A stretch of DNA of 64,000 nucleotides from Ligilactobacillus animalis KCTC 3501 = DSM 20602 (GTDB taxonomy: Bacteria > Bacillota > Bacilli > Lactobacillales > Lactobacillaceae). The DNA lies in assembly GCF_001434535.1 (NCBI RefSeq), contig NZ_AYYW01000003.1, positions 1 through 64,000 of the forward strand. Direction: 5' to 3'. A program made the translations under genes and the position numbers. The notes under the pieces were generated by a model. The model saw only the letters and a program-made list of their open reading frames with translations, had not been told where the DNA came from and made no database searches. How positions within the stretch are numbered: position 1 is the stretch's first letter; the number at the start of each line of letters is the position of its first letter. This document shows, piece by piece, positions 10,272-20,555 of the stretch.

Positions 10272-10928
10272 CTATTTCCCTCCTTTACCGTTATTTTTCT
10301 TTGTTGGCAATACTTCACCACGGTAGATCCAAACTTTAACGCCCAATTGGCCGTATGTTGTTGTAGCTTCTACCCATGCGTAATCGATATCAGCACGCAA
10401 TGTATGCAAAGGAACAGTACCTTCTGAGAATTGTTCGATACGGGACATATCAGCACCGTTCAAACGACCAGCAACTTGAACCTTGATACCTTTTGCGCCA
10501 GCACGCATTGTACGTTGGATAGCTTGTTTCATTGCACGACGGAAAGCAACACGGTTTTCCAATTGTTGAGCAATGCTTTCACCAACTAATTTTGCTTCTA
10601 AGTCAGGCTTCTTGATTTCCACAATGTTGATGTGTACTCGCTTGCCTGTCAAGTTGTTTAATTCTTTACGAAGCTTTTCAACTTCAGAACCGCCTTTACC
10701 GATGACCATACCTGGTTTTGCAGTATGGATAGAAATGTTAACACGCTTTGCAGCACGTTCGATTTCTACGGTAGAGACAGCAGCGTCGGCTAATTTCTTT
10801 TCGATGTATTCACGGATGTGTAAGTCTTCGTGTAAGTTGGAAGCAAAATCTTTTTCAGCATACCATTTTGCATCCCAGTCACGAATGATACCGACACGTA
10901 ACCCGGTTGGATTTACTTTTTGACCCAC
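10272..10928 (-). CDS. rpsC: 30S ribosomal protein S3
   Basis: 218-residue S3 at the mRNA entry channel. It has the type II KH domain with [16 protein letters not shown] (about residues 73-88) and the C-terminal [10 protein letters not shown]...[10 protein letters not shown] signature. Begins with GTG after GGAGGGA; three bases upstream of rplP. Confidence 0.97.
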   Translation of the reverse strand: MGQKVNPTGLRVGIIRDWDAKWYAEKDFASNLHEDLHIREYIEKKLADAAVSTVEIERAAKRVNISIHTAKPGMVIGKGGSEVEKLRKELNNLTGKRVHINIVEIKKPDLEAKLVGESIAQQLENRVAFRRAMKQAIQRTMRAGAKGIKVQVAGRLNGADMSRIEQFSEGTVPLHTLRADIDYAWVEATTTYGQLGVKVWIYRGEVLPTKKNNGKGGK

Positions 10929-10941
10929 GCGTTATCCCTCC

Positions 10942-11289
10942 TTATTTAACAGATACCACAACTGTAATGTGACTTGTACGCTTGTTGATTGGGGAAGCAG
11001 AACCCTTTGCACGAGGACGGAAACGCTTCAAGGTTGGTCCTTCGTTAACATAGGCTTCGCTTACATAAAGATCTTCAACATCTAAGTCAAAGTTGTTTTC
11101 TGCGTTTGCAACAGCAGATTTCAAAACTTTTTCGATTAAGTAAGCACCAGATCTTGGTGTGAACTTCAAGATACCGAATGCTTCAGCAACGTTCTTACCA
11201 CGGATAAGATCGATCACAAGACGTGCTTTACGTGCAGGGATTCGAACTGTCTTGGCAGTTGCTTTTGCTGATGTTACTTGTTCAGCCAT
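10942..11289 (-). CDS. rplV: 50S ribosomal protein L22
   Basis: 115-residue L22, whose extended loop lines the exit tunnel and can carry macrolide-resistance mutations. [20 protein letters not shown] near the start and [17 protein letters not shown] in the loop are diagnostic; no insertion or deletion is apparent in the loop by eye. Confidence 0.97.
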   Translation of the reverse strand: MAEQVTSAKATAKTVRIPARKARLVIDLIRGKNVAEAFGILKFTPRSGAYLIEKVLKSAVANAENNFDLDVEDLYVSEAYVNEGPTLKRFRPRAKGSASPINKRTSHITVVVSVK

Positions 11290-11305
11290 GATTTATCCTC
11301 CCTTA

Positions 11306-11587
11306 TTATTTCTTGCCTGTCTTCTTATCGTCTGCGGCATGACCATGGAATGTACGTGTTGGCACGAATTCACCTAATTTATGGCCGACCATATCTTCTT
11401 GGATATAAACCGGCACATGCTTACGACCATCATATACTGCGATTGTGTAACCAATAAAGCTAGGGAAAATCGTGGAACGACGTGACCATGTCTTGATCAC
11501 TGATTTCTTTTCTTGATCAGCTTGTGCTTCAACCTTTTTCATCAAGTGTTCGTCGACGAAAGGTCCTTTTTTCAAACTACGACTCAA
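11306..11587 (-). CDS. rpsS: 30S ribosomal protein S19
   Basis: 93-residue S19 of the small-subunit head. Signatures: [34 protein letters not shown] and [18 protein letters not shown]. The start codon is TTG, about eight bases after AGGAGGA. Confidence 0.97.
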   Translation of the reverse strand: MSRSLKKGPFVDEHLMKKVEAQADQEKKSVIKTWSRRSTIFPSFIGYTIAVYDGRKHVPVYIQEDMVGHKLGEFVPTRTFHGHAADDKKTGKK

Positions 11588-11640
11588 AGTATGTCCTCCT
11601 TTCGGAACAATAATCGCATAAAATTTACGCGATTAGGAGA

Positions 11641-12474
11641 TTATTTCTTTTTACGACTACGTACGATAAATTTGTTTGACTTAGCTTTCTTAGAGCGAGT
11701 CTTAAGACCTGTAGTCTTCTTACCCCATGGAGACATTGGAGATGGACGACCAACAGGAGCTTTACCTTCACCACCACCGTGTGGGTGATCGTTAGGGTTC
11801 ATTACAGAACCACGGCTTTGTGGACGCTTGCCCAACCAACGGGAACGACCAGCTTTACCGATGTTGATAAGTTCGTGTTGTTCGTTACCAACAGCACCGA
11901 TCGTAGCACGGCATGTAACTAAGATCATACGAACTTCACCAGAAGTCAAACGAACGATTGCGTATTTGCCTTCTTTACCAAGTAATTGAGCTGATGTACC
12001 AGCAGAACGAACCAATTGGCCACCCTTACCTGGTTTTAATTCGATGTTGTGGATAACTGTACCAACTGGAATGTTTTCCAATGGCAATGTGTTACCAACT
12101 TTGATATCAGCATCTTTACCGGATTGAATTTTTTGGCCAACTTCAAGGCCTTTTGGTGCAAGGATGTATGATTTAACACCATCAGCATAAACAACTAATG
12201 CGATGTTAGCAGAACGGTTTGGATCATACTCGATTGCTTTAACTGTTGCAGGAACATCGTCTTTAATACGTTTGAAGTCGATCAAACGGTATTGACGTTT
12301 GTGTCCACCACCACGGTGACGAACTGTGATATGACCGTAAGAGTTACGACCAGCTGTCTTACTCTTAGATGCAAGCAAGGACTTTTCTGGGGTTGTTTTT
12401 GTGATTTCAGCGAAATCTGAACCAGTCATATTACGACGACCGTTAGAGGTTGGTTTAAATTTTTTGATCCCCAC
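11641..12474 (-). CDS. rplB: 50S ribosomal protein L2
   Basis: 277-residue L2, required for subunit association and peptidyl transfer. The C-terminal [19 protein letters not shown] segment includes the conserved histidine close to the catalytic centre. N-terminal [19 protein letters not shown] is typical. Starts with GTG after GGGAGGGA. Confidence 0.97.
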   Translation of the reverse strand: MGIKKFKPTSNGRRNMTGSDFAEITKTTPEKSLLASKSKTAGRNSYGHITVRHRGGGHKRQYRLIDFKRIKDDVPATVKAIEYDPNRSANIALVVYADGVKSYILAPKGLEVGQKIQSGKDADIKVGNTLPLENIPVGTVIHNIELKPGKGGQLVRSAGTSAQLLGKEGKYAIVRLTSGEVRMILVTCRATIGAVGNEQHELINIGKAGRSRWLGKRPQSRGSVMNPNDHPHGGGEGKAPVGRPSPMSPWGKKTTGLKTRSKKAKSNKFIVRSRKKK

Positions 12475-12505
12475 TATATTTCCCTCCTATGATTAATTTA
12501 AAATT

Positions 12506-12793
12506 TTATTCTTCGTTGAATAATTGAATATCTTTTGATTCTGGTTTCAAAGTAACGATAGCTTTACGACGCTTACGTGTGTAGCCTTCGTAACGACCCA
12601 TGCGTTTCTTTTTACCTTTAACGTTCATGATGTTAACTTTAGCAACTTCAACTTCAAAGATGTCTTCAACAGCATCTTTAACTTGTGTCTTGTTAGCACG
12701 TAAGTCAACTTCAAATGTGTAGCGTTTGTTGTCCATTTCATTCATAGAAGCTTCTGTGATGATAGGACGTAAGATTACATCGCGTGATTCCAT
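12506..12793 (-). CDS. rplW: 50S ribosomal protein L23
   Basis: 95-residue L23, a docking site for trigger factor and SRP at the tunnel exit. [14 protein letters not shown] and [21 protein letters not shown] are recognisable. The ATG shares one base with the rplD stop codon (TAATG), suggesting translational coupling. Confidence 0.96.
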   Translation of the reverse strand: MESRDVILRPIITEASMNEMDNKRYTFEVDLRANKTQVKDAVEDIFEVEVAKVNIMNVKGKKKRMGRYEGYTRKRRKAIVTLKPESKDIQLFNEE

Positions 12794-13416
12794 TATGCAA
12801 GAACCTCCTCTACTTGAGAAAGAGCTCCTTTTGTGATGACCATCTTGTCGCTGTTTACGACGTCTAATACGTTCAAGCCTTTAGCTGGGATAACTGTTAC
12901 GTTAGCCAAGTTGCGTGCAGCTAATGCAGCTTTTTCGTTGTCATCTTCAAGAACTACTAAAACTTTGGATTTAACATCTAAGTTGTTCAAAACTTCTGCA
13001 AATGCTTTTGTCTTTGGAGCGTCGAAGTTCAATGTTTCAACAACTACCAAGCTATTGTCCAATACCTTTTGAGAAAGGACGGAGCGGATAGCCAAGCGAC
13101 GCACTTTACGTGGAAGCTTGTAAGCATATGAGCGAGGTGTAGGACCGAATACGGTACCACCACCAACCCATTGTGGTGAGCGGATAGAACCTTGACGAGC
13201 ACGACCTGTACCCTTTTGACGCCATGGCTTACGACCACCACCGCGAACAGCACTTCTGTTCTTAACTGCGTGTGTGCCTTGACGAAGTGATGCACGTTGC
13301 ATGATCACAGCATCAAAAACAACACTTTCATTTGGTTCGATACCAAAAACTGCATCGTTCAATTGAACATCACCGTTTTGTGTACCGTCTTGATTAAATA
13401 ATGCTACTGTAGGCAT
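12793..13416 (-). CDS. rplD: 50S ribosomal protein L4
   Basis: 207-residue L4, whose loop forms part of the exit-tunnel constriction ([20 protein letters not shown], about residues 59-78, apparently wild type). In several bacteria L4 represses its own operon by acting on the S10 leader, which may apply here given the folded leader upstream of rpsJ. One-base overlap with rplW. Confidence 0.97.
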   Translation of the reverse strand: MPTVALFNQDGTQNGDVQLNDAVFGIEPNESVVFDAVIMQRASLRQGTHAVKNRSAVRGGGRKPWRQKGTGRARQGSIRSPQWVGGGTVFGPTPRSYAYKLPRKVRRLAIRSVLSQKVLDNSLVVVETLNFDAPKTKAFAEVLNNLDVKSKVLVVLEDDNEKAALAARNLANVTVIPAKGLNVLDVVNSDKMVITKGALSQVEEVLA

Positions 13417-13441
13417 GTGTATTTTTCCTCCCTTCCTCTAA

Positions 13442-14065
13442 TTATTTAACTGTACTCTTAATTGTAACGAATGACTTGTTAGCGCCTGGTACGTTACCCT
13501 TGATCAAAAGTACGCCGTTTTCTGTATCAGCTTTAACGATTTCCAAGTTTTGGATCGTAACTCGTTTGCCACCCATACGTCCTGGTAATAACTTACCTTT
13601 CATAACACGGTTGATGATAACACCCATCGAACCTGGTCGACGGTGGTAACGGGAACCGTGAGCCATTGGTCCACGACTTTGACCCCAACGTTTGATGTTA
13701 CCTTGGAAACCATGTCCCTTGGACGTACCTGTTACGTCTACGATGTCGCCTGCTTCGAACAAGTCTGCCTTGATTTCGTCACCGACTTTGTATTCTCCAA
13801 GCTCAACATCGCGGATTTCACGAACGAAGCGCTTAGGAGCAGTATTTGCTTTTGCTGCATGACCCTTAGCAGGTTTGTTAGCATTCACTTCACGTTGGTC
13901 ATCAAAACCTAATTGAACAGCTTCGTAACCGTCGTTTTCAACAGTTTTAACTTGTAATACAACGTTAGAACCAACTTCAACAACTGTTACAGGAACTAAT
14001 TCGCCGTTTTCAGTGAAGACTTGTGTCATACCTACTTTTTTGCCTAAGATTCCTTTAGTGGTCAT
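13442..14065 (-). CDS. rplC: 50S ribosomal protein L3
   Basis: 207-residue L3, an early assembly protein reaching the peptidyl-transferase centre. [13 protein letters not shown] at the N-terminus and [17 protein letters not shown] with the conserved glutamine, then [21 protein letters not shown], are diagnostic. ATG with GGAGGTG. Confidence 0.97.
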   Translation of the reverse strand: MTTKGILGKKVGMTQVFTENGELVPVTVVEVGSNVVLQVKTVENDGYEAVQLGFDDQREVNANKPAKGHAAKANTAPKRFVREIRDVELGEYKVGDEIKADLFEAGDIVDVTGTSKGHGFQGNIKRWGQSRGPMAHGSRYHRRPGSMGVIINRVMKGKLLPGRMGGKRVTIQNLEIVKADTENGVLLIKGNVPGANKSFVTIKSTVK

Positions 14066-14106
14066 GAGTACACCTCCAATTAATTTTTATAGTTTAATGT
14101 AATTTA

Positions 14107-14415
14107 TTATAATTTGATTTCGATATCAACACCAGATGGTAAGTCAAGTTTCATCAATGAATCAACTGTCTTTGGTGTAGGATTTACGATATCGATCAAA
14201 CGCTTATGTGTGCGCATTTCAAATTGTTCACGAGAATATTTGTATTTGTGTGGTGAACGAATAACCGTGTAAATTGTACGTTCCGTTGGCAACGGAATAG
14301 GACCGGAAATTTGAGCACCTGTTCTCTTAGCTGTTTCCACGATCTTGTCAGCGGATTGATCTAAAATGCGGTGTTCGTATGCTTTCAAACGAATACGAAT
14401 TTTTTGTTTTGCCAT
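14107..14415 (-). CDS. rpsJ: 30S ribosomal protein S10
   Basis: 102-residue S10, part of the 30S head and the NusB-NusE antitermination complex. [19 protein letters not shown] and the closing [15 protein letters not shown] are family-typical. I start it at ATG 14415 next to GAGGGAGGT; the frame stays open upstream into leader RNA but that part is not conserved-looking. First gene of the S10-spc operon. Confidence 0.97.
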   Translation of the reverse strand: MAKQKIRIRLKAYEHRILDQSADKIVETAKRTGAQISGPIPLPTERTIYTVIRSPHKYKYSREQFEMRTHKRLIDIVNPTPKTVDSLMKLDLPSGVDIEIKL

Positions 14416-14540
14416 TATGTTACCTCCCTCGTCTATTTTAAAAATAAGACTAGCTCCGTGAAAATTCCCGTCACGCCTGTGGCAAAGCTCCCGGGTGTGT
14501 CGCAACCTTTCACATCATAGCTCATTTAAAATATAAAACA
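14416..14540 (-). promoter_or_regulatory. Folded 5' leader of the S10 operon
   Basis: The 301-base gap between rpsJ and pncA holds no gene. The part next to rpsJ reads as a GC-richer island in AT-rich DNA and can fold: CGTGA/TCACG at 14457-14475 and GTCT...AGAC arms just before the ribosome binding site. A leader acted on by L4 is known for S10 operons; whether this one is regulated that way is inference. I see no convincing complete promoter upstream. Confidence 0.4.
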
Positions 14541-14631
14541 ACTGAATTATGCACTTGTCCCTTGCACAAGTACTTTTCTATATTATTACAAACAAAAACA
14601 CAAATCAAGTATTTTTTTGAAAATATTTTTG

Positions 14632-14645
14632 TGAAAGCGTTATTT
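14632..14645 (+). promoter_or_regulatory. cre-like CcpA site upstream of pncA
   Basis: TGAAAGCGTTATTT matches 12 of 14 positions of the cre consensus TGWAANCGNTNWCA. It lies about 40 bases upstream of a TATAAT (14683-14688) that could be the pncA -10 box. Confidence 0.35.
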
Positions 14646-14716
14646 GTGCTTTTACTTTACAACTAGATCACTTTTCTTCTATTATAATAAGAAAAATATA
14701 TACGAGGTATCTCAAC

Positions 14717-15265
14717 ATGAAAAAAGCTCTACTCATTATCGACTACACTAACGACTTTATTGCCGACGACGGTACGCTTTCCTGCAAAGAGCCTGGCCAA
14801 GCTATCGAAGAGACTATCCTCAAATTAGCTGACACCTACCTAGCTAACGGTGATTATGTTATCTTACCGACCGACACCCATCAGTTAAACGATAAGTACC
14901 ATCCTGAAAGTAAATTATTTCCCCCACATAATATAGAAGGAACTTGGGGACACCAACTTTACGGTAAGTTAGCAGAGTGGTACCAAAATAATCAAGCCAA
15001 CGAATTAGTCTGGCAATACTCCAAAGATCGGTATTCCAGCTTCCAAAATACAGGCTTAGATAACTTTTTACGCACCCGCAAGATCGATACGCTCTGTTTA
15101 ACTGGGGTCTGCACTGACATTTGCGTTCTGCATACTGCCGTGGACGCTTACGACCTAAACTACTCACTTGAGATCCCTAAAAATGCCGTGGCTAGTTTTG
15201 ATCAAATCGGACACGAATGGGCTTTACGTCATTTTGAAAGTTCTTTAGGTGCAAAAGTATACTAA
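14717..15265 (+). CDS. pncA: Nicotinamidase (isochorismatase-family cysteine hydrolase)
   Basis: 182-residue cytoplasmic hydrolase that converts nicotinamide to nicotinate for NAD salvage. The catalytic triad is visible as D9, K103 and C136 (in TGVCTDICV), and the metal ligands as D53, H55 and H71, the spacing known from the pneumococcal enzyme. ATG 14717 follows GAGG. It stands alone on the plus strand between two ribosomal operons, with its own terminator. The same window has a nicotinamide riboside transporter (pnuC) that is broken, so the two salvage genes differ in state. Confidence 0.85.
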   Translation: MKKALLIIDYTNDFIADDGTLSCKEPGQAIEETILKLADTYLANGDYVILPTDTHQLNDKYHPESKLFPPHNIEGTWGHQLYGKLAEWYQNNQANELVWQYSKDRYSSFQNTGLDNFLRTRKIDTLCLTGVCTDICVLHTAVDAYDLNYSLEIPKNAVASFDQIGHEWALRHFESSLGAKVY

Positions 15266-15271
15266 TATAAT

Positions 15272-15322
15272 AAAGTAGCATGCAACCTAGATTTAAACTA
15301 GCAAGACATGCTACTTTATTTT
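15272..15322 (+). terminator. Terminator of pncA
   Basis: An 11-bp perfect stem AAAGTAGCATG / CATGCTACTTT with a 24-base loop, followed by ATTTTT. Confidence 0.85.
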
Positions 15323-15416
15323 TAAGCATTTAGTTTAAATTTTTCCTTTTACCTTGCACAAAAAACTTAAACTTCTTAAAATTAGGTTGTACCAAGAAGA
15401 GAGAAGGTCATTAATT

Positions 15417-16277
15417 ATGTACTATAATGCAGCACTAGTGCTCGAAGGTGGTGCCATGCGTGGGCTCTACACTTCAGGTATCCTTGATGTTTTACTAAAA
15501 AAAGATATTCAATTTAAAACCGTGATCGGCGTTTCAGCTGGCTCTTTGAGTGGTGCTAATTACGTTTCCAAACAATATAAGCGAACTTACAACATCAATA
15601 CGCAATACCGCGATGACAAAGAATACATCTCAATGGCTAATGTGCTCAAAAAAGAAAGCATCATCAACCTTGATTTCTTATTCGCAGATCACGGACCAAC
15701 TTGGCATAACTTTGATGTTAAAGCATATGAACGCTCGGAAACTAATTTCGTGGTCGTAGCGACTGAATTGACAAGTGGCAAAGCCGTTACTTTCAATAAA
15801 CCAAAACCAGGCAAACCATTTGTGAATGCTTTAGAAGCTTCATCTTCTATGCCTTTTATCTCCAAACCAGTCCAAACGGCTAAGGGATTATGTCTAGACG
15901 GCGGGATCGCTGATTCGATACCTTATGATCTAGCTCAACAAGCTGGTTTTGATAAGATCGTGGTCGTCAGAACTAGAATGCGCGATTACCGCAAAAAGCC
16001 AACTAGTTTTGCTCTTCAAAAGCTCTATCATCGTCATTTCAAAACTTATCCTAACTTTGTCAAAGCTGCGATCGCACGACCAGAAAATTACAATAAGTCG
16101 GTCAAAACTTTGAATCAATTGGAAAAAGATGGTAAGATCTTTGTGTTAGCACCAGAAACACCTGTTAAAGTCGGCCGTTTAGAACATAACATCAAAAAAC
16201 TCGATGAACTCTATCAAGTAGGAACTACCGATATGGAAAACAACTTCGATAAGATGATCTCTTACTTAGAAAGTTGA
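15417..16277 (+). CDS. Patatin-like phospholipase
   Basis: 286-residue patatin-family serine hydrolase, expected to cleave lipid acyl esters. It shows the glycine-rich oxyanion motif EGGAMRGLY near residue 10, the nucleophile elbow GVSAGS around residue 41 and the DGG of the Ser-Asp dyad (LCLDGGIADS) around residue 160. I choose ATG 15417 after GAGAAGG; the frame is open upstream but lacks a better start. The substrate is unknown; the family is mostly cytoplasmic and no signal peptide is visible. It shares a bidirectional terminator with fusA. Confidence 0.85.
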   Translation: MYYNAALVLEGGAMRGLYTSGILDVLLKKDIQFKTVIGVSAGSLSGANYVSKQYKRTYNINTQYRDDKEYISMANVLKKESIINLDFLFADHGPTWHNFDVKAYERSETNFVVVATELTSGKAVTFNKPKPGKPFVNALEASSSMPFISKPVQTAKGLCLDGGIADSIPYDLAQQAGFDKIVVVRTRMRDYRKKPTSFALQKLYHRHFKTYPNFVKAAIARPENYNKSVKTLNQLEKDGKIFVLAPETPVKVGRLEHNIKKLDELYQVGTTDMENNFDKMISYLES

Positions 16278-16292
16278 TTTTATGTATCACAA

Positions 16293-16325
16293 AAAGACCG
16301 CTGGGATAACCCCAACGGTCTTTTC
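16293..16325. terminator. Bidirectional terminator between the lipase gene and fusA
   Basis: AAAAGACCG and CGGTCTTTT form a stem with T runs on both strands, between convergent genes. Confidence 0.85.
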
Positions 16326-16343
16326 TTATACCATCAATTATGA

Positions 16344-18434
16344 TTAAGCGTTGCCGCCGTTTTTCTTGATGATTTCTTCTTGGATAGCCTTTGGCACTGG
16401 TTCGTAGTGATCCATTGTCATTGTAAATGTACCACGACCTTGTGTTGCAGAACGCAATGTTGTTGCGTAACCGAACATTTCGGACAATGGAACAAATGCG
16501 TTAACAACTTGTGCGTTACCGCGAGCTTCCATACCTTCAACACGGCCACGACGAGCTGTCACGTGACCCATAACGTCACCCAAGTTATCTTCTGGAGCAA
16601 CAACTTCAACCTTCATGATCGGTTCAAGAATTACAGCGCCAGCCTTGGATGCAGCGTTACGCAAGGAAAGTGATGCAGCAACCTTAAATGCAGCTTCAGA
16701 GGAGTCAACATCGTGGTAGCTACCATCATATAACTTAGCCTTAACGTCGATCAATGGATATCCAGCCAAGACACCATTTTGCATAGCTTCCTTCAAACCT
16801 TGTTCTACTGAAGGGATGTATTCACGAGGAACAACACCACCGACGATAGCATTTTCGAATTCGAAGCCTTTACCTTCTTCGTTTGGTGTAAATTCGATCC
16901 AAACGTCACCGTATTGACCTTTACCACCAGATTGACGAACGAACTTACCTTGTGATTGTACTTGTTTTGTGAATGTTTCACGGTAAGCAACTTGTGGTTC
17001 ACCAACAGTAGCTTCAACGTGGAATTCACGCTTCATACGATCAACGATGATATCCAAGTGCAACTCACCCATACCAGCGATCAATGTTTCGCCTGTTTCA
17101 GGGTTTGTTTCAGCCTTGAATGTAGGATCTTCTTCAGCAAGTTTTTGTAAAGCAACGTCCATCTTATCTTGGTCAGCCTTGGATTTTGGTTCCACAGAAA
17201 CTTGGATAACTGGTTCTGGGAATTCCATGGATTCAAGGATCAATGGGTGCTTAGGATCTGTCAAGGAGTCACCTGTTGTTGTGTCCTTCAAACCGATAGC
17301 AGCAGCGATATCACCGGAGAATACTTCAGAGATTTCGTTACGGTGGTTAGAGTGCATTTGCAACAAACGACCTACACGTTCACGCTTACCCTTTGTAGCG
17401 TTCAAGACGTATGAACCAGCTTCCAAAGTACCTGTGTAAACACGGAAGAATGTCAAACGACCAACGAATGGGTCAGTTGCGATCTTAAATGCTAAACCAG
17501 CAAATGGCTTGTCATCATCAGCAACAAGTTCAACAACTTCGTCTGTATCTGGGTTTGTAGCGTTATATGGCTTAACATCTAATGGAGATGGTAAGTAATC
17601 ATTAACACCATCAAGCATCATTTGAACACCTTTGTTCTTGAAGGCAGAACCAGCAAAAACAGGGTATACATCTAAGCTAAGTGTAGCTTGACGAATAGCT
17701 TTCTTGATTTCTTCTTTAGAAATTTCTTCCCCACCAAGGTATTTTTCCATGATGTCTTCATTAACATCAGCTAATGCTTCGATCATTTCTTCACGGCGAG
17801 TTTGTGCTTCTTCCAAGTATTCTTCTGGAACTGGAACTGTTTCCCAGCTAGCACCAGAAGCATCTTCATCGTAAAGGTCAGCTTGCATTTCAACCAAGTC
17901 GATAACACCTTCGAATTGATCTTCAGCACCGATAGGCATTTGAACTGGCAATGGGTTTGCTTGCAAACGGTCCTTGATCGTGCTTACAGAGTAGTCAAAG
18001 TTAGCACCGATCTTGTCCATCTTGTTGATGAATACGATACGTGGAACACCGTATGTTGTAGCTTGACGCCATACGTTCTCTGTTTGTGGTTCTACACCAG
18101 ATTGAGCATCCAAAACAACTACCGCACCGTCAAGAACACGTAATGAACGTTCTACTTCGACAGTAAAGTCAACGTGTCCTGGGGTGTCGATGATGTTGAT
18201 ACGGTTGTCTTTCCATTGCGCTGTTGTAGCAGCGGATGTGATCGTGATACCACGTTCTTGTTCTTGTTCCATCCAGTCCATTTGTGAAGCACCATCGTGT
18301 GTTTCACCGATTTTGTGGATCTTACCTGTGTAATACAAGATACGTTCGGTCGTTGTTGTCTTACCAGCATCGATGTGAGCAACGATCCCGATGTTACGTG
18401 TTTTTTCCAATGGGAATTCACGCTTGTTTGCCAT
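16344..18434 (-). CDS. fusA: Elongation factor G
   Basis: 696-residue translocase GTPase that drives ribosomal translocation and recycling. G1 [12 protein letters not shown] is near residue 20, G3 DTPGHVDF near 80 and G4 NKMDK near 136; domain IV is present towards the C-terminus ([10 protein letters not shown]). ATG 18434 follows GGAGAG and gives the usual [10 protein letters not shown]; the upstream extension is leader. Third gene of rpsL-rpsG-fusA; no tuf gene follows, as in other lactobacilli. Confidence 0.98.
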   Translation of the reverse strand: MANKREFPLEKTRNIGIVAHIDAGKTTTTERILYYTGKIHKIGETHDGASQMDWMEQEQERGITITSAATTAQWKDNRINIIDTPGHVDFTVEVERSLRVLDGAVVVLDAQSGVEPQTENVWRQATTYGVPRIVFINKMDKIGANFDYSVSTIKDRLQANPLPVQMPIGAEDQFEGVIDLVEMQADLYDEDASGASWETVPVPEEYLEEAQTRREEMIEALADVNEDIMEKYLGGEEISKEEIKKAIRQATLSLDVYPVFAGSAFKNKGVQMMLDGVNDYLPSPLDVKPYNATNPDTDEVVELVADDDKPFAGLAFKIATDPFVGRLTFFRVYTGTLEAGSYVLNATKGKRERVGRLLQMHSNHRNEISEVFSGDIAAAIGLKDTTTGDSLTDPKHPLILESMEFPEPVIQVSVEPKSKADQDKMDVALQKLAEEDPTFKAETNPETGETLIAGMGELHLDIIVDRMKREFHVEATVGEPQVAYRETFTKQVQSQGKFVRQSGGKGQYGDVWIEFTPNEEGKGFEFENAIVGGVVPREYIPSVEQGLKEAMQNGVLAGYPLIDVKAKLYDGSYHDVDSSEAAFKVAASLSLRNAASKAGAVILEPIMKVEVVAPEDNLGDVMGHVTARRGRVEGMEARGNAQVVNAFVPLSEMFGYATTLRSATQGRGTFTMTMDHYEPVPKAIQEEIIKKNGGNA

Positions 18435-18540
18435 TTGAGATTTCTCTCCTTCCAAAAATAAAGATAATAGTAGTTCTTTTTTCAAAAAAATGACTACTAT
18501 AAGATTTACCTATCTAAATCATATAATAGTCATCCTAAAA

Positions 18541-19011
18541 TTACCAGCGATAGTGTGCAAATGCGCGGTTGGCTTCTGCCATCTTGTGTGTATCTTCGCG
18601 CTTCTTAACTGATGCACCTGTATTGTTAGCAGCGTCCATAATTTCTTTAGCTAAGCGTTCTGGCATTGTGTGTTCCCCACGTAAACGTGAGTAGTTAACT
18701 AACCAACGCAAACCTAATGTTGTACGACGTTCTGGACGAACTTCGATCGGAACTTGGTAGTTAGAACCACCAACACGGCGAGCTTTAACTTCCAAAACAG
18801 GCATGATGTTCTTCATTGCTTCTTCGAACACTTCTAATGGATCGTTACCTGTTTGTTCCTTAATAATATCAAAAGATTCGTATAAAATTTTTGATGCAGT
18901 CCCGCGCTTACCGTCTAACATCAAACGGTTGATCAAGCGTGTAACCAATTTTGAGTTGTAAATTGGATCTGGGAGCACTTCGCGTTTTGCAACGGCACCT
19001 TTTCTTGGCAT
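18541..19011 (-). CDS. rpsG: 30S ribosomal protein S7
   Basis: 156-residue S7, the primary organiser of the 30S head, lining the E site. [20 protein letters not shown], then [19 protein letters not shown] and the C-terminal [12 protein letters not shown], identify it. ATG with GGAGG, between rpsL and fusA. Confidence 0.97.
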   Translation of the reverse strand: MPRKGAVAKREVLPDPIYNSKLVTRLINRLMLDGKRGTASKILYESFDIIKEQTGNDPLEVFEEAMKNIMPVLEVKARRVGGSNYQVPIEVRPERRTTLGLRWLVNYSRLRGEHTMPERLAKEIMDAANNTGASVKKREDTHKMAEANRAFAHYRW

Positions 19012-19079
19012 CTAAAATGACCTCCTCAAATTCTAGCTACTTCTTCGTAATTAAGTATTTTTTAGTTATTTATGTTTAA

Positions 19080-19493
19080 TTATTTCTTAGGTTTCTTAGC
19101 ACCATACTTGGAGCGACTTTGCATACGGCCGTCAACACCGGCTGTATCTAAAGCACCACGAACGATATGGTAACGAACCCCTGGTAAGTCTTTTACACGA
19201 CCGCCACGGATAAGAACAACACTGTGTTCTTGCAAGTTGTGGCCGATACCTGGGATGTATGCTGTAACTTCGATCAAGTTAGACAAACGAACACGAGCAT
19301 ACTTACGTAAAGCAGAGTTAGGTTTCTTAGGTGTCATTGTACCGACACGAGTTGCAACCCCGCGTTTTTGAGGAGCAGGATTGTTTGTTTGTACTTTCTT
19401 GTAACTGTTATACCCAAAGTTTAAAGCTGGGGAATTAGATTTTGAACCTTTAGACTTACGGCCCTTACGAACTAATTGGTTAATTGTAGGCAT
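19080..19493 (-). CDS. rpsL: 30S ribosomal protein S12
   Basis: 137-residue S12, central to decoding fidelity. The segments [11 protein letters not shown] and [13 protein letters not shown] keep the lysines whose change gives streptomycin resistance, so the allele looks sensitive (inference). Start at ATG 19493 after GGAGG; an upstream in-frame ATG at 19544 lies in the leader. First gene of the str operon. Confidence 0.97.
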   Translation of the reverse strand: MPTINQLVRKGRKSKGSKSNSPALNFGYNSYKKVQTNNPAPQKRGVATRVGTMTPKKPNSALRKYARVRLSNLIEVTAYIPGIGHNLQEHSVVLIRGGRVKDLPGVRYHIVRGALDTAGVDGRMQSRSKYGAKKPKK

Positions 19494-19549
19494 ATCTAAA
19501 GCTTCCTCCTTCCTTGTCTCATGTATTATTTTAAGTACACACATCCAGG

Positions 19550-19706
19550 AGTTTCTTTTTTATAAATAAAAAAATAACGTCCCGATGTACGTCGTTTAAA
19601 TGTGTGCTAACTTGCTCACAGCCAGCACGATCTTGGGCTGATCCCAAGAGAACTGTTCACATAAAGCACCTTTTACAGATTAACACGTTTAAACAAGGGA
19701 TGTCAA
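19550..19706 (-). promoter_or_regulatory. Promoter and structured leader of rpsL-rpsG-fusA
   Basis: On the minus strand TTGACA (19701-19706) stands 17 bases from a weak -10 TTAATC (19678-19683). The leader of about 180 bases contains a perfect 7-bp hairpin TCTTGGG/CCCAAGA (19631-19649), a GTGCT/AGCAC pair (19604-19628) and an ACGT hairpin followed by ATTTTTTTATTT (about 19565-19592), which could act as a weak attenuator. The same gap provides the upstream DNA of comC on the other strand. Confidence 0.45.
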
Positions 19707-19778
19707 ATAATATTTTCAAATTATGTGCAATTTTTTTCCAAGGTCTTGCGTATCTATAAAGTGAGGAGGAATCTTAAC

Positions 19779-20456
19779 ATGCTGATTACACTGATAATCA
19801 TCTTAGGTTTATGTCTGGGGTCATTTGCGACCTGTCTGGCTTACCGCTCTAAATACCGCTGTTCATTGCTCTATCCGCATTCTTTTTGCGAAACGTGCCA
19901 ACATAACTTGACGTGGTGGCAATTACTCCCCGTTTTAGGTTATGTTTTACAAAAAGGGCATTGTCATTTTTGCCACCAAAAGATCTCACCCTTAAGCACC
20001 TACATCGAATTAGGTTTTGGTCTATTACTGGGGAGTGTCTGCTATTTTTTGCCGTGGGAGATCTGGCCTAATTTCATTTTGACGAGTTTTTGGCTACTTT
20101 GCTTGAGCCTAGAAGATTGGCAAGATACGACTATTTCTCTTTACCTATTGATATTGGGTGCCATCTGCTTACTAACGCTTGCTCCCTTGCAGCTTTCCTT
20201 TACCCAAGTCGTTTTATTTGGTGTGCTCTTTTGGGCAAATTGGACTAAAAAGCTTGGCTATGGTGATACCTTTGTTATTTTAGTCCTAGGGATAACACTA
20301 GGTGATCAAACTTTAGCTAGTATTTTATTTATCGCCAGTCTGACCGCACTTATCTATGCCAAATATACAAAACAACATGCGTTTCCCTTTGTTCCTTTTT
20401 TGTCTGTGGGGTATCTTTTGAGCTTGCCTATTGCTTTAAATTGGGCTAAATTTTAA
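19779..20456 (+). CDS. comC: Prepilin peptidase / N-methyltransferase
   Basis: 225-residue integral-membrane aspartyl protease that processes competence pseudopilins. The N-terminal cytoplasmic loop has the two CxxC pairs (CETC and CHFC, about 36-39 and 61-64); the catalytic aspartates are in SLEDWQD and KLGYGDTFV. Around seven membrane segments are apparent. ATG 19779 follows GAGGAGGA; an earlier in-frame ATG lacks a site. It supports a latent DNA-uptake apparatus, as in other lactobacilli. Confidence 0.85.
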   Translation: MLITLIIILGLCLGSFATCLAYRSKYRCSLLYPHSFCETCQHNLTWWQLLPVLGYVLQKGHCHFCHQKISPLSTYIELGFGLLLGSVCYFLPWEIWPNFILTSFWLLCLSLEDWQDTTISLYLLILGAICLLTLAPLQLSFTQVVLFGVLFWANWTKKLGYGDTFVILVLGITLGDQTLASILFIASLTALIYAKYTKQHAFPFVPFLSVGYLLSLPIALNWAKF

Positions 20457-20491
20457 AAAAAAAATTAAGTCCAAGGGTCTATCTAAGCAAA

Positions 20492-20527
20492 ATCAAGCGG
20501 TTTCAACTATAATTTATAGTGTATAAT
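20492..20527 (+). promoter_or_regulatory. Promoter and weak cre-like site of the nucleoside hydrolase gene
   Basis: A TATAAT at 20522-20527 lies about 30 bases before the start codon, with no good -35 box. Bases 20492-20505 match the 3' half of the cre consensus (AAGCGGTTTCA) but not the 5' half. Confidence 0.3.
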
Positions 20528-20555
20528 GATATTTTTATATAGAGGTGAATTATTT

